Numbered from the stretch's first letter, positions 15,901 to 30,900 are shown. The stretch: 64,000 nt of DNA from Nematostella vectensis (GCF_932526225.1 NC_064037.1:10398203-10462202); one strand, 5' to 3'. Notes: generated by a model not told the origin, from the sequence alone. Numbers and translations are program-made.

Positions 15901-18900
15901 TTGTGAAGTCGCCCGTCTGCACGCAGGGGTTGCCCTACACTGATAGCCGTAGTCTCCATTAACTCTCCTGAGCCGTCAGTACAACTGGTGAGCAACCAAC
16001 GCTGATCACGTGACAGACAGTAGCCGCAGTATAAGACAGAGGTGGTTCGTGTGCTTGGCAGCATGCTATCTAGCGAGTCCTCGGAGCTCTCTATTCCCGT
16101 CAAAGATGTGTCGAGGATGTAGGGGCAAGAGTATAACTTGGAGGTCAGGGTTTCTCCCTGGGGAGGGAGGGAGAGTAAGGAGGTTAAAAGGCTGCACTCA
16201 AGGTAGGAAGGAAGGGAAAGAGTAAAAGCAGTAATTAACTTTAGTTTGATTGGAACAAAAATATAACGATACACCACACGAAAAACATATTGCCTTCTCT
16301 GTAAAACATTTTGCGTCCAGACAACATTAAAATTACTAAAAATAATAATGTTCTGATTCACCGAAATTTCTTCTATAATATATTGTTATACAAAGGTTCC
16401 TCCTATGTATTGAGAGCAGTATTAGTATTAGTATTAGTCTATTTATTTGAAGCTTTAACAAATTTAACACAATTTTGTAAAAAGTATGTTTATGAATACA
16501 AAAGTTTACAGTAAAGCCGTCTTGTTTAAATTCAACAAGAATTTAAAAAGCTTGAAGACTTTTACCACCGCTTGCATTGCTGTTCAAATTAATTTTAACT
16601 GTGAAGACATTTATATCAATCAAAACTTTTAGCATTTTACACACAAGCACTGTGATCACATAGGGGGAAAAGCTTGTCGACCTCCAATATTGTGTTAATG
16701 GCTCAGATATCATAGTTAGGAAAGCAAGAAATAGCCGATACTCCAATACTACGTGCGCTAAAGCAAGCATTTACACCAACTTCAGATTGAGGCTTATGTT
16801 TCATCATCCCACAAGCCTTGTTCTCAAGCTATTCTTCAACAATGATCTAAGAGTTTATAAGCAAAAATTGTGACTCGCTAAATCGTTTGAGCAGAAAGCG
16901 TGTAGGAGAAAAAGACCGTGTGATGCAAAGAGAGTTTTCCACCCTACAGACAGGAATGTACTTCCACTGACTTTATCGACACGAATCGGTCAAGTGATAA
17001 CAGAAAATAAAACTGGTCCAAAAAGAGGAAAAAAGTACAAACCAGAGCATTCTTTGATCCATTGTATTGCTGAAAAACAAACACAGCAGGGGGTGAAAAG
17101 ACAAATCGTGAAGGACATTAGAAAACACACTGGTCTGCTTTTCAATCACAGGCACACTGATTTTCTGTGCGATTCAAGGCACAGCATTTTTACAAGTCTC
17201 CAAACTATAACGGGAATCATTAGGGGCATCATAAACCAAAAGGCTGGGCTATTTTCGTTAGACAGGGAGAGGATCCATATTGTCAGCATTATTAAGGCAC
17301 ACACAAGGAATAAAAAATCGTCTCATTCACGGAAAACAAGAAATTATTTAATTCATAGTTTCCTTCTAGGCTTTTGAGCATTCGTATCATATTTATGTCA
17401 TATCAGTATGTCATCTTCCTAAATGCTTTTAAAAGTGACATGACGGAAAAACCTGGAAAACGCGCAATTCGAGATTCGAGTAGAAAAAAGACTTAAAATG
17501 GCTATAGGTTCCTTGTATTACGGAGTGATTTTCAAAACACAAATATTGTGAGGCCGAAGTGCACATAACTAGATTTTGGCTTTTTAAGATAATTTTTCCT
17601 TGATCATTCTTGCGCTATGCATGAGCTCAGGGACGAAAAGCTCATTCAATGACACTTTACATAAAGTCGCATCAATTTAAAAAAAAGTCGCACTTGATAT
17701 TTTGTTTACTAAAAGTTACTAACTACTCAGAAAAATTTTCCGCCTTATTCGATGTGAAATGGGGTTATTTGAAGCGTCATGTCATGTTTTTCCGTCATGT
17801 CTTTAAAAGTCTATTGTTCGAGCTTGCATTCGAATGCTAGAAAATCCTGGTTTGTGATTGGTTAATTACTGTGTACACTGCGACATGATCGATGTAGAAC
17901 TGTCATATTTGAATATTGTTGGTGCTTAACCGTGATACTTGTTTTACCGTGGTTCATAATTGACTGTGATTTGGCTGATTGGCCCAGCACACTGCTGCAT
18001 GATCACTGTATAACTGTAATTTTTATTGTATTGTATCACTGTTCAACGTGAGTGTGATAGTTTCCGCGGGTGACATGTTTTACCGTGTATATCGGCTTGT
18101 GGTTGACTCGGTATGGTGCTCCCACTTCGCGTCCCTTATTCCCTGCGTCATGGCTGCCAGCAGTGGCTAGTCCTGTGAGTGAGCGTGAGTTAAGGCTCAG
18201 CTGAAGGGTCTTGCGGCACCGCGAAAACACAGAGAAGGCCAGGCACTTGAGCTGCATAATGAACGTGAGGGAGGAGTCTTTGCTGCGTGTTAAGGTATCG
18301 ACCTGCGATACTTGATGAAGAGGAACAACCTGGGACGAAGACAAAGCTAGGTTCAGGCTACATTCACATCACAATAGGCATAGTTGGTTCACAACTAGCA
18401 TGGAAACTAAATAAAAAATGCCCCTTCCCACACATCTTCCCGTTTGAGACTACTCTCGTTTTGTGCCACCAAATTCCCTCCTTATTTCCTCTCCCTTCAC
18501 CCAAGAGTCATGGTACGAATTCCCGCTTTTAACAAACAGTTTATTGTCAAATCCGTTTTATCGCGACACATCATTTTCAAAACATTGATATGTTTTGGTT
18601 TTCACTCTTGCCATCTCTCGCCCAGTGCAGTTGCCTGGCTTTCTGTCGCGACACTGTCTGGTTTTTGTCCAGAGGATAGCCAAAGAAGTGCACAAAGCGA
18701 TACCCTGATTGGCCCAGAATGGTTTTACTGACGGACATAAAACCAAAACAAATCGTGTTTTGAAAACGCGGGTCGCGATACAACGGATTTGACAGTAGCA
18801 CCTTTTTTTTTTTACCTGGAAAACAACGTTATTCCTAACGGACTCAGAGAGTCCCTGGTTCATCTCTGCGAGACATCTCATCAACCCAAACATGGAGTTG

Positions 18901-21900
18901 TCCGGTCCAGCTGCCCGTCCAGCTGCCCCGCTGCCCGAGAATGGATCAAGTAGGTAGACCACTATGGTGGGCGGCTCATCGCTGCTACATTCAGAGTCCT
19001 CGTCGCAAGTGCAAGGGTCACGGCTGTCTGTTGTTGGCGTTCCAATACTAAATAGGAAGTAATGCTAGGAGTTAGTTAACTTTGTCCGTTTAAGGAGTCT
19101 ATATCACGAGAGAAAGACAGGGTGTGTCAATTCTGCCACTACAAAATTTAATTGTACAACTTAAAACGTTCAAATGAATCCATCTTTTCGACAGCCACAG
19201 AAAAGTATTTAACTTTTACGCCTAGAGATTCCGAAAACATGCAATGTCTGCCGACAAACATCACTACGCTATATAACTAGAGTCCCCTATTTCAAGCTAG
19301 CACAGACAAAGTTCTAATGCTCTGTTATCAAGAGTTTAACTTGTTACACGTTCGCATCTTTCGCTACCTCAGTAAGGCCCATCAAGGTAAGAGGCAAGAG
19401 TTCAACTTACGTTCCAGTTTTGCTTCCCTCGCTGCCTGAGTAAGGAAATCCAGACCTCTCCGTATCCAACTTGCTGTTTGATGTCTTTTCATCTCTGTCC
19501 AGAAGGTGTCGATCCAAGGTTAGCGTTGACAAATACGGCGCTAAAATAAAAGGCATCATCAGTTCTTATATGCGAAACAACACTGCAATTCTACGTACTT
19601 CATTCTACGAAGTTCTGCATTAACCGTTTTATTTTGTTATCATCATTGGAACAAATGTGTAAAAGTTAGTGGTGTTATGCTAATAAAATCAATAGGGAAG
19701 ATGAAATTTCGTTGGGCTTTTCAAATATCAGTTGCAAAAAGTTTCATCCAGACTCTGTTAGAAATAAGAGTTAAGAAACAGAAGTTTAAGAACTAATGTA
19801 CTGAATCTTTAATATTTTCTAACACTTTCGTTAAACATCCGTTACACTACTTATGCTAACCGTGATTTCGTTGTGCTTAAGTTTCGCGCACCCTAAGTTC
19901 CCTTTCTCGCTCCTCAATAGAAGACATGTCATTGTAGCTAGTATCCATGGGTTCATGTACATGAGACTGCTACGCTGCTACCTATATTAATATTTTTCGG
20001 GGTCCGGTGTCCATCAAATCGCGCGCTCTGATTGGCTCTCGTGAGGTCCGGTATCCTACGATATCCGACCCCGCGATACCGGCCCGCTCACCTCCAAAGC
20101 TCGAAATAGTAAGTTGGTTTGTAAAATGACCATCGAAAACTGGATTTTTACTCCCGCAGTTATAGATCTTTACCTTAAAACGGCATTTTATTTATTACCT
20201 TCGGCCTCGGTCAGTATTTTCAAGACCTCGGTCACGGTATTTCACGATACGGACCTACTAGCTATTAAATAACATATATGTATGAACGCTTGCTGATACT
20301 TACCAAGCTGATATCTGCACACTTGAGCGTAAAGCTTCAGCCTTGCTCCCTCAACAGTTGTACCTGTTAAGAATACCAGTTCATCGAATTGAAGGGGAGT
20401 AGTTTCTTTGTGACACAAGAAAAAACGGCCTTGTCTGCCAATATTTCGATTTAATATTACAAGACAAATTATCGAGAACCATCTAAAAATGGTTTAATGT
20501 TTCATTCACCAAATTCGATCGAAAATATTGTAGTTGTTTCTCCAAATCTGCCAATGGAAATATATGCTTTCATACACTTGGGACTTTGTTAGGATGACAA
20601 AATTCGAATGAGAAAGACATCTTTAAAGAATGTTAATCAAGCCATCCACGATTGACGTTTAATACCTCATTAAAGATATTTTATTGAAAGCGTCTTAGTC
20701 ACTTGATTGGCCTCTTCCTCTTATAAAAAAAAACCTACTTACTCTGCTGGGTGAACCAGTCGTCGACAGATTCTTTAGACAGCTTGAGGAACTTCTGACC
20801 AACTCTCAAGATTCCATCCCGCAGTTTGGAGATTGGTACGTGTTGCCCAAGTCGACATGTCTGTTTACAATACAAAGTTCACAGTTATATATAGAATCTC
20901 TCGATTTAACCCCACTTACCCGAAAAGTCGTGTCGACAAATGTCAGCTAATCTCTTGGTCTCTATAGCCTTTCTCTCGCTTACAGTCTTACTGACAAATG
21001 TCAGCTGGTCTCTCTGACTCTATTACCCTCCTCTAGCTATTGGTCTTGCAGAGAAATATCTAACGGTCTTGCTAACAAATGTCCACTAATCTCTATGCCT
21101 CTCGTTAACAGTCTTGCTGACAAACATCAGAAGAAACCCAATAACTAAGAGATAAGCTATAACATATGGTAAGCACTAAGTTACAGCCAACAAAGATGCC
21201 TCCAATATCCACATCTCACCTCGTAAATGGAACTAAGTTCACGGAAGAACAGTTTGGTGCTACTAATGACAGACTCGTTTTCCGGTGCAACAACAACATA
21301 CGCCACATCCCGTGCTGCTGAAAATGGTTCTAACAAAAGCTTGTCCCAGAATTGAAACGCAAATGGGGATAGAGACATCCAATCCCCACCACACCCTACA
21401 CGCATGGACGGGATGGGCTGAGGCTTGGGGGACTCTTCTACACCTACAACAAAAACAACAAGGCAAGGTAAACACACAACGATACAAACAACAAACTGAA
21501 GTAATGGAAGTTACTTATAAAATCATATTTCATAAGTTTTTAAGTTTCGTTAGTATGCAGGTTTATATGTTTTTCACCAAATTCTCAACAAAACTTTCCT
21601 ACCAATGTAGCACCAAAGCGAGAAAAAATGCTTGTCACATTGTCCCAGAGGACGTCTTCATCACAATCTCGACTTCAATGGATTCTAATAGGATTACATG
21701 GCTACCTTTAACAGCGACGTTGTGCAGTTGTTTCCACGATAGCGGGCCCTGCACCACAGTCCCGTTTGGCTGCTCCCAGGTCTTACGGCTTGTGGACTTC
21801 TGTAGTGCCTCTTGGATAAGCGGACGAAGACCGTGTAGCACGCCAACAGATACCACAGATGATACACCACTCCCACAAGAATCTAATAGACACATCAATT

Positions 21901-24900
21901 GTTAAACATGTTGCAAGCCAATGGATACTACAGACAATACACCAAGACAATACACCACACTAAAACAAGAATGTAATAGACACATCAATTGGTTACGCAT
22001 GTAGCACACCAACAGATACTACAGATACACCACTCCCACAAGAATACAATAGACACCTCTGTTGGTTACACATGTAGCACGCCAACAGATACTACAGATG
22101 ATACACCACTCCCACAAGAATACAATAGACACATCTATTGGTGAGGCATGGTCTATTTTACAGTGAAAGTATTTCGATATTAAGAGGGTCCAATATTCAT
22201 ACAACCAATCGTCTGGCTAGTCTGATGATTTAATTCCATTTCCAACTGCTGATGTTATACTGCAATACCTATTATACTGTCAAACACACATCTCTTAGAG
22301 TATTACCTTTCCCATGGGTGCCAGTGTTCTTTCCAAGTCCAAGGGATAGCATCTGATACCTGAGCACTGAGCAGGAGAAAGGTGACGAGCACTGATCCAC
22401 AATTATCTCAACAAGGTTTGTGAACAGTGGTTCTAGTCCAGTCACTGGAGCGCTCGCTGTTGAGCTACTACTCCCTTCAGTCTTGATTTCCCGATGTGAA
22501 GAAGAAGGTCTCCTCACAACAGCCATTGTGGAAGGTCTCCCTTTATCTGTGGGAGCCAAGGAAACTTCGTCCTCAGGAAATAAGCCATAACCAGGAGAGT
22601 ATTTGGAAAGTTCATAGGCTGCATATCCGCAAGTGCAGCGCTTCAAGTCAAATCGCTGAGACAATCCCTTTTTTCTTTTTCCTTTGGGGTCATTTTTCAC
22701 AGTAATCACGGGACACACACAAAGATTACTGCTGTCAAAGTTCTTGTCGTAGAAGTAATTCATGTTAGAGTCGGATAGAGCAAGGACTCTTGTTAGAGCG
22801 TTCGCTTTAGGCAGGTTGGCGCTCAAGAGTTTAGGGGGGAGAATGGATGAGCGAGTAGGCATTTGTTTGAGTTGTAGAGTGGAGAAACATGATATCGATG
22901 AGGCAGGTGATGCCGGGGACAGAGCAGTGTAGTGCTTAGAGTCAATGCTACGAGGTTCGGCACAGGATAGGAATGGAGACGCCAGGGGTAGTGAACAGTC
23001 AATGGAAGCCCCCTCAATACTTATGCATCTGCTGGAAAAAAATGTGAAAAGAAAATACATCAGACAATGGCAAACATTATTAGATAAGGAAGCCAGTGGC
23101 AGCTGATGGGAGTGGTTGTATTACACTGGGTATTTCAAAGCTTTGATGCACTCCTCCCCCCCAAGAAGATTGTGGTATTGCTCCAGTAAGGAGTTTCGAA
23201 TCATCACAGTTTGATCTAGTAATTTTCTCTAGCATGTCCTGCCTCTTACCTATCAGTCCGTGCTGCATTGGTGTTCTCTGCTTTTGAGGGAACCTGCCAA
23301 CTGGCCTTATAGGTGAGTTGTTCAGGAGTTTTCAACTTGCATTTGCGGGTACTTGGTAGGTTTTCAATAGGTCCAAACGTGGATGAAAGTGGGAACTCCT
23401 GCACCTCCTGGACCTCAAACACGGGACTGAGCTCCTGGAAAAAAAAACTTTTGTCAACAATGACATGACAAAGCTGAAGAAGGTGTACCACTTTTTAATC
23501 ATAAGCATGACGGATGTACATACTACAAAGGCTTAAGGGCTATCCGACCAGGCAATACTGACATGTTATGGCACTAAGGGAAAGTAGACATATCTTACAT
23601 ACCTACTGTACATACCTTGGGCAATAAAATACCCACTACATATAACTACATACCCCAACATATAACTACATACCAACAACATATAACTACATACCAACAC
23701 ATATAACTACATACCAATACATATAACCACATACCAATACATATAACTACACACATACTAAATATAACTGCATACCCACTAAAGAAATACTAACATACCC
23801 ATTTAATATATCTAAGATATACCCACTAAAAATACATACCCACTACATATGTCAACATAACCATTAAATATAACTTCATACCCACTTCATATAATTACAT
23901 ACAAATTACCTATGGTACATATATCTACATACCCAATAAATATAACTACATACCCACTTCATATAATTACATACAAATTACCTATGGTACATAAATCTAC
24001 ATACCCAATAAATATAACTACATACCCACTTCATATAATTACATACAAATTACCTATGGTACATATATCTACATACCCAATAAATATAACTACATACCCA
24101 CTTCATATAATTACATACAAATTACCTATGGTACATATATCTACATACCCAATAAATATAACTACATAACCCACTAGATATAACAAATAAAGAGGGAAGT
24201 CTGCAGTACGTACCTTAGCATTAAACATTCTGTCATAATCTCCCTCAGATGTCATTATCAATCCCAAAGGAACAGCATCAGGTGAAGTGCTCATTGCCGT
24301 TACAGTCTTCACACTGCCAGGACTTATATACTCACTTCCCGCCGAACAGGGAGGAGAGTGGGTCATAGGTTCGAGCGATGGAGGGGTGGGGAACATTCGA
24401 ACAAGGTCATGAGATGACACTACACCTGTGTTCATCATATTTGTGGCGGAGGTGCTGTAGGGGTCTGCAGTCTTGTTAAAGGAGCTTTGACTACTTGCGA
24501 CCCCGCCACCACCTCCACCACCACTGCCACCCATCCCTAACCCCATCCCACCACCCCCGTCATCTTCATCATCCAAGTCAAAGATGTGGTCAAGGTCATA
24601 TTCAGTGACCGCCAGGTCCTTCTCTGTGACTAAGTTTATGGGCATTATATTACGGGGAGTAGGGGGCGATGGGAGCACTTTATGCATGGAAGATTCAAAT
24701 GATGTGACTCTCTGTTGCTCCAGACGGAGCCTTTCTTCTTCCTGTTCCCGCAAAAGACGCTCCTTTTCCTCCTGCTGCTTGCGAGAGCTCTGGCGACGAT
24801 TCCTAGGCCGTCCAGGTTTTGGGTGATCAGAAGATGCTGGGGAAGGGACAATGGGGCTTGTGGCATTACTTGTGCTGCTGTGATGACGTTGCTTGGGGGT

Positions 24901-27900
24901 CACAATAGGTGGGGGAGATTTCAACAAGGGATCAAGATCCATGTCTTCCATGTGTGAAGTGAAAGGTGTCGGGTTGAAGGCTACAGTAGGGGACTGGTGA
25001 GAACTGCTGCGGCGACTGCGAGGTCGACTTGAGCCAGAGCTATCTGACCTGGGCCGACCAGGGCCTGTTCCTTTGGTTGATGATTCCTTCTTCGTTTTCT
25101 TTGAGGGGACTGGTGTTGTCTCTACTTCTAGGTCTATGGAAGGTCGTTTGCTGCCACTGAAAGTAAAGGTAAACTTCAGTTCCCTAAGATTAATTGGCCA
25201 GATATAAGATGTATATATATATATATATATACAAAACCATCAATAGAAATAAGGAAAAAAATTCCACACAAGATTGAAATGGCATCTTTACTGCCTCTAT
25301 GAAATAGTGTGCAGTAGTTCTTCTAACACTTCAAGCATTAGACCTTTTTCAGAGCAAAAGAGACTTTACAGAATGGGAGTTTGTATGTATAGTGTTGTAT
25401 GTGAACAAAAGGAAGTCAGCAGTCAGGCATTAATAGAAAGATAAGATGCTGTAATAAAGTTGAAAAATAAAACAAGTTTCTTATTTACACAGTGAGATCT
25501 CTTTTGCTACCAACGGAAAGGTGCTGTCCACTTAAAAGAATATAATGATTGTAAGGGAAGGGACCAAAACTGGGATTTCTACCATGTTCTAAGTGATTCT
25601 TATTTTAAAAATCCTAATATGCATTGGGAATGGCTGGTCCTAGAGCTGAGAAAAACAGGCTTCTAGTGAGCTCACATAGTTTCAACAAGTCAAATTCAGG
25701 GCCTAGAAACAGAAAGATACTACTCATGTCTACACTTGGAACTGAACCTGTTTCAACATAGGTGATAGGCCCCATACGCTAATGTAAAAACACTAGGCTG
25801 TGATTCAGTAAGCGAATCAGTAAGTGGCTATTTGTAGGCAGATGACTGCATTCATGAAGCCATGCCTTACCTCGGCCAGAATACAGACTGTTCCATAGAA
25901 GGTGTGGGTGTGGTTGCTACTGTGGGTGACACACTGGTGGCACTAGGTAGGACTGTGGGTGTGGTCAGGTCAGGGCTACACAAGGGTCGACTATCCAGTG
26001 GGTCTGCAGGCAGGGTCGGCAGTACATATCGGCTAAGTTTAGGAAGAACATATGGATTTCTTTCCTTCTTTTTGACTGTTCCTAATAACGTTGATCCCTC
26101 TTGTTCAGAGGATCTAGGTTGCTGTATTGGTATATTTTCCTTTTTTGGAGATTTAAGTTTGAATTGAGATCCTGATTCACAGCTGTCTAGCTGTTGTGCT
26201 GTTTGTTTTGGACTTGGTGCCACAGTATGCCCGGGAACAGCATACCTCTTGTTAACTGAATAAGGCACTGCGGCATCTGAGTGCCGTTTCTGATTGAGAG
26301 TTGTCAATATGTTCATTGTAGGCAATCCTTTTGTTGCCATGGCAAAGTGACATTTCAAAGCATCTGGGCTGTCATTTCCAATTAGTGGCCGATGGTGGAA
26401 GGGGACGATTGGCTTCTTTTTCTCCTTTTTTAATTTCATGGTTGTCTGTGTGTGTTGTTGTTGCTGCTGTTGTTGTGGTGAGGGTAGTGGATGGTTTGGA
26501 GATGGAATGGGACGGCCAATGCCAAACGATGACCGCACTTGTGTTGGAGGTTTAGGCCTGTTGATCAGAGCACATTCATACAAATTAGAAAAAACGCATC
26601 TGGCATTAAGTTAGAAAATACACAACAACGAAGTATAGGTCAAAATGTATAAACTTCTTGATTAGCTACTGCTATTGGTTATATAGCATCTATAGAGCCA
26701 TCAAGAGAATCCAATGACATTGACATACAATCTCTTTGACGATTTTAACCATCAAATGTGGTATGCTTAAGATGAAGTTTTGTTTAGTACTTCTACTAAA
26801 ACGTTTGTTGAGTACTTCTACCTGCAAATAATACACAGAAAAAAAAAACAAGAGGAAAGGCTGACAGATTCACTTTAAAATGGAAGAAAAAATTAAACAT
26901 TGTAGAACAAGTGAACAAGTGCTTTTTAAGGCACATTTTACCTGCTGATATTACTGTTTGAGGTACAAGTACAGGAGTTACGCTTGAACGGCTCCTCAAA
27001 TTCCCATAAAGGTTGTCCTATCAGGCTGACTTCCCCACCGGGGGAGGGCATGGGGGATGGCTCAGGCTTGGCAAAGCCTCCCACTAGCTTGGGTGCCATG
27101 AGTTTACTGTAGAGATAAAATACATATTCAATACTTTGCTCAAAATATTAAAATAAGGGCCAATATTACCTCAACCTTGGTCATCTTTTTTATGGTGAGT
27201 TGAGTATTTCCTTTTTCTCAATAGTTTATAGAGGTTAAATTTGGGGATATTAAAGGTTATAAATTAAACAGTATTGGGCCTCCATTGGTTGGACTGAACT
27301 TTTAAAACTGATCAAGAAGTTAACTTCCTCTTTGCTTTACAGCACTGAGTGGGGAATCAAACCTGTTCGGATAGATTTAGTAAGGCTGCTGCAAGCCTAG
27401 ATGCAATCCTGCGACTCATCTAACATACAGTTAAGATTACACAACTTGCATGAGACTTGGATTGCATTAAAAAGCTACAATGCTACTTACTATTTAACTG
27501 GTTGCTTAACAGGCCAAACAGGCACATCAGAAATAAAGCAAACTTTGTGGTTACAAAACTCTTTCAAAATGCTGTATACAGTATAAAAAAATATCTCATT
27601 GACCTCATTTGCTTTGGCCATACAAGAACTTATAAAGCATCATATTATGTCCTGAGAGCTTCTCTCTAGAGCCATAAAACATATCTGGTCCATAAGTTCC
27701 TATACAACCCGCATACTAGGTCAAAATAGTTTTGTATAAATAACCTTGGAAGAGGTTTTGGGGCTGTTATGTCCTGCCATACATCCTGCACGAGTGTCTG
27801 GGTCAACTTCTTTTTCTCCAAAGTGCTAAGGGATCCTTTTGGTAGTGGTGTGACCTTTTCTGTCGCAGTATCTGGAGAGGGTGTCATGAAGGGTGATAGA

Positions 27901-30900
27901 GGAGGCTTGGAAGGGACAGGAGCCTTTGTTGCATCTGTTGTGACAGGATCAGAGGGGGAGGCCGGAGGGGTTAATGAGAGAGATGAGGAAGAGGCACACT
28001 GCAGTGCGTCAGTGCTTGGTGCAAGTGATTCTGAAAATCAAAAGGGTGCATGATGTGGGTTAGGGTGAAAGGACTGAATAACAAGGGATCTTAAGCAATG
28101 ATGACGGCAACGTGGACAAAGGCAGCTGGAAAAAATTGGATTTGATTTAGCATTCATAGCAGCACATGAAAATGCATTTAAACACGAGGTTACACTATAA
28201 AAGGGAAAGCTGATCAATCAGCCATCAATGAGTCAGCATGTCAGCGTAATTGCTTTGAGGGCTAAAGTCAAATTTCATATGCTAAACCAAATTAAATATC
28301 ATTGCTAGACTTGTCCACTTAAAATGGTTCTTTTTATAGGAAAATAATGCTATACCAAGCTGTGTGCACTTTAAAATACAAACATTTTATTGCAGCGCAA
28401 GATAATTTATGCAGATGCGCAAGATTATGGATAGCGCAAAATTTTAAATTTTGCACCGAAAACGTGAGTGGACAGCAAATAATTAATTTATCAATCTCTT
28501 AACACAACTTTCTTGTTACCTGTGCAAAAATAGTTTTATTCCATTGCTCAGAGCAATTTTACAGGAGGCTTACAATTTCTGACTGCTAGTATGGCAGTGT
28601 TCTGATTATAATTGCAAATTTGAGCCCGAGGGTGGGAGGAGCTTTCCCTTTTATAGCGAAACCTCATGTTTAAAAGATGCATTGTGAAATGCATTACAAA
28701 TATTTTCTGGAATGACTACCAACCAGTGATTTGGTCTTCCTGGCACGGAACCATAACATGGTCAGATGGGTAGATCATCTGTGAGTCTTCATGCACCACT
28801 ACCACCATGGCAGGAATGTCCTGGACAGACGATGACCCTGTCGTCCAGGAAGGGGTGATGTCCAAGGGGTAGAACTTGCGCCACTCTTCCAGCAAATTGC
28901 TTGTCTTAGCATTGTCGGCATGGTAGACATGACCAGTCAGAAAGCCAGGCAGGCCATAGGGACTCAGTGAAACTGGGTGTGCCAAGCAGAACATGGTATC
29001 ATGTACATGATTTAGTGAGATTGTGAGGCCCTAGAGAGGATCCACCCTGGAAATCAGTCCTGCAACACCACTCCCATGGGGGGGGGGGATATAGATTTAT
29101 GAGGAATCAACTACCAGTGGAACTCTGTTAACCTGGAGTCTCAAGGGAAAAAAACATTTTGAATTAGCAAGGAGTTTAAGTTATCCAAATAGAAATGTAT
29201 GAAAAAGAGGGAAATCAATGTTATCAGGCGTCCATGGTGATTCAATTAACTGGAAACTTTGCACGAGACCGCTTGGCACTGACCTTGCAACCCTTCAGGT
29301 TTGGTTGCTGCACACGCAAGGTCGTCCAGAGTGAGCGCCCTAAACTGAGGATGCTGTTGGATCTCAACAGCAGCACAAACTGAGCTCTCTCCATGGACAA
29401 AGAATGAAAAGGAAAACGACAGATGATCACTGGAAATAAGAGTGAAAAATTATTATACATTATCATCATGGTTATCAACTTTATGGCCATAAGCATTATT
29501 TTATATCAGTCAATAATTAAAATCACCATCAACATCACCACCATCTACATCACTTTCACCAGCATCATGATCATCAACATAATCAACAAAATCAACCCCA
29601 ACACCGCCATTATCATCATCATCATTATAAACATAATTATCAAAATCATCACTGTCAAAACCACCGTCATCATCATAATTATAATCCATCATTATCATCA
29701 GCATCAAAATCATCACCATCAACAGCAACATCATGGTTTATAACAATAATATTCATCTTTAGAATTATTGTTTGGAATATCATTATAATTTTCATACGAA
29801 TCATTCTCATCACTAGTAGAGGCACCCTTCTTGTTTACCTTGGTTCAGACTTTGCATTATCTTTTTCATTGGGTTTGAGAAACCATTTCCCAAAACGTAC
29901 AAACCGTTTTGACAATAAACACCTGTAAATGATAACAATAACAATAAACAACAGCAGACAACAATTCGAAATAAGTTGACAACTGTAAAAAAAATGTAAT
30001 GTAATTATTTTATTAGAAGGGACATTATAATTCCTTCAGGATCTGCCAAATGCAATTACAAACAGTTGGGATGTGTTGGGCCAAGGCTCAAGAATGATAA
30101 TTACACTACAAACCTTTCTAATAAATTATGAAGAGCCTTGAAAAGCATGCATCTTGGCTCGTGTGGTAAACCATCCTCCCAGCAACCCTGGGTAGATGCT
30201 AAAAGAAAATGAAAAAGTTCAACACAAAGCAAAAGTTGTACAGAAAACAACAATTAGCAGTTTTGAAGTTCAAAGGTAGGGTAGCCGCTGAGCCCTGGCG
30301 TGGAAAGAGGTTATGGCTGGTGATAGAAGTTCTCTAGTCAGCTGGCATAATTTCCTAAACAACTAACTGGCTAATTTCTTAGTGACAAACCTGCAAAAGT
30401 AGGATAAATCTTATGATTGTGTCAGGGTCAAACACCAAGGTAAAAACTTTACTTTATGAGGGTTTAAAACAGTTTTCTAATTTATGGGCCTCAGCTACTC
30501 TACTAACAATAATGTTAAGAAATACATGAGTTGTACTGTAACTGAACAACTGCTCTAACTACAGTTGACTAAATGGAATATTTGTGAGTGTGTTCTGCTC
30601 ATGATGACATTCGCATTGACTTGCTTACGCGAGCTGAATTACGGTACGATCGCCCCTGAGTACCGCTGTCCCATCATAGTTGAGTACGATCACCCCACTC
30701 AGAGAACAATTGCCCCAAATTAAAAATGTTTGTCATTGAAGCAAAAATGTCATGTAGAAGCGAATATTCTCAACCACGGTAGTTATTTTTATAAAGCAAC
30801 AGCAAATTTCGATGTTTACTTCTCGATAACAGCATATTGTATTTTTGTCATTTGAAGCAAGAAAGTCATGAAGAAGCGAATATTCTAGACCACAGTAGTG

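Noticed and set aside
16994-17377. 127-codon plus-strand frame in MED13 intron 19
   Set aside because: No domain, no splice context and no homology that I recognise; basic composition alone is not enough.
21285-21905. 206-codon plus-strand frame
   Set aside because: It is antisense to MED13 exons 13 and 14, which match the family at many positions.
23912-24169. Plus-strand frame with a perfect 24-residue repeat
   Set aside because: It is a by-product of a 72-bp satellite in an intron; no start context and no domain.
24584-24957. Two plus-strand frames of about 80 codons
   Set aside because: They are antisense shadows of MED13 exon 10.
28973-29030. Upstream acceptor for MED13 exon 6 at 29030, adding residues such as [11 protein letters not shown]
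   Set aside because: Its phase does not fit the exon 5 donor at 29284, whereas the acceptor at 28972 fits in phase and restores the family sequence.
29423-29743. Ile-rich plus-strand frame of 106 codons
   Set aside because: It is a product of the ATC-type trinucleotide repeat.
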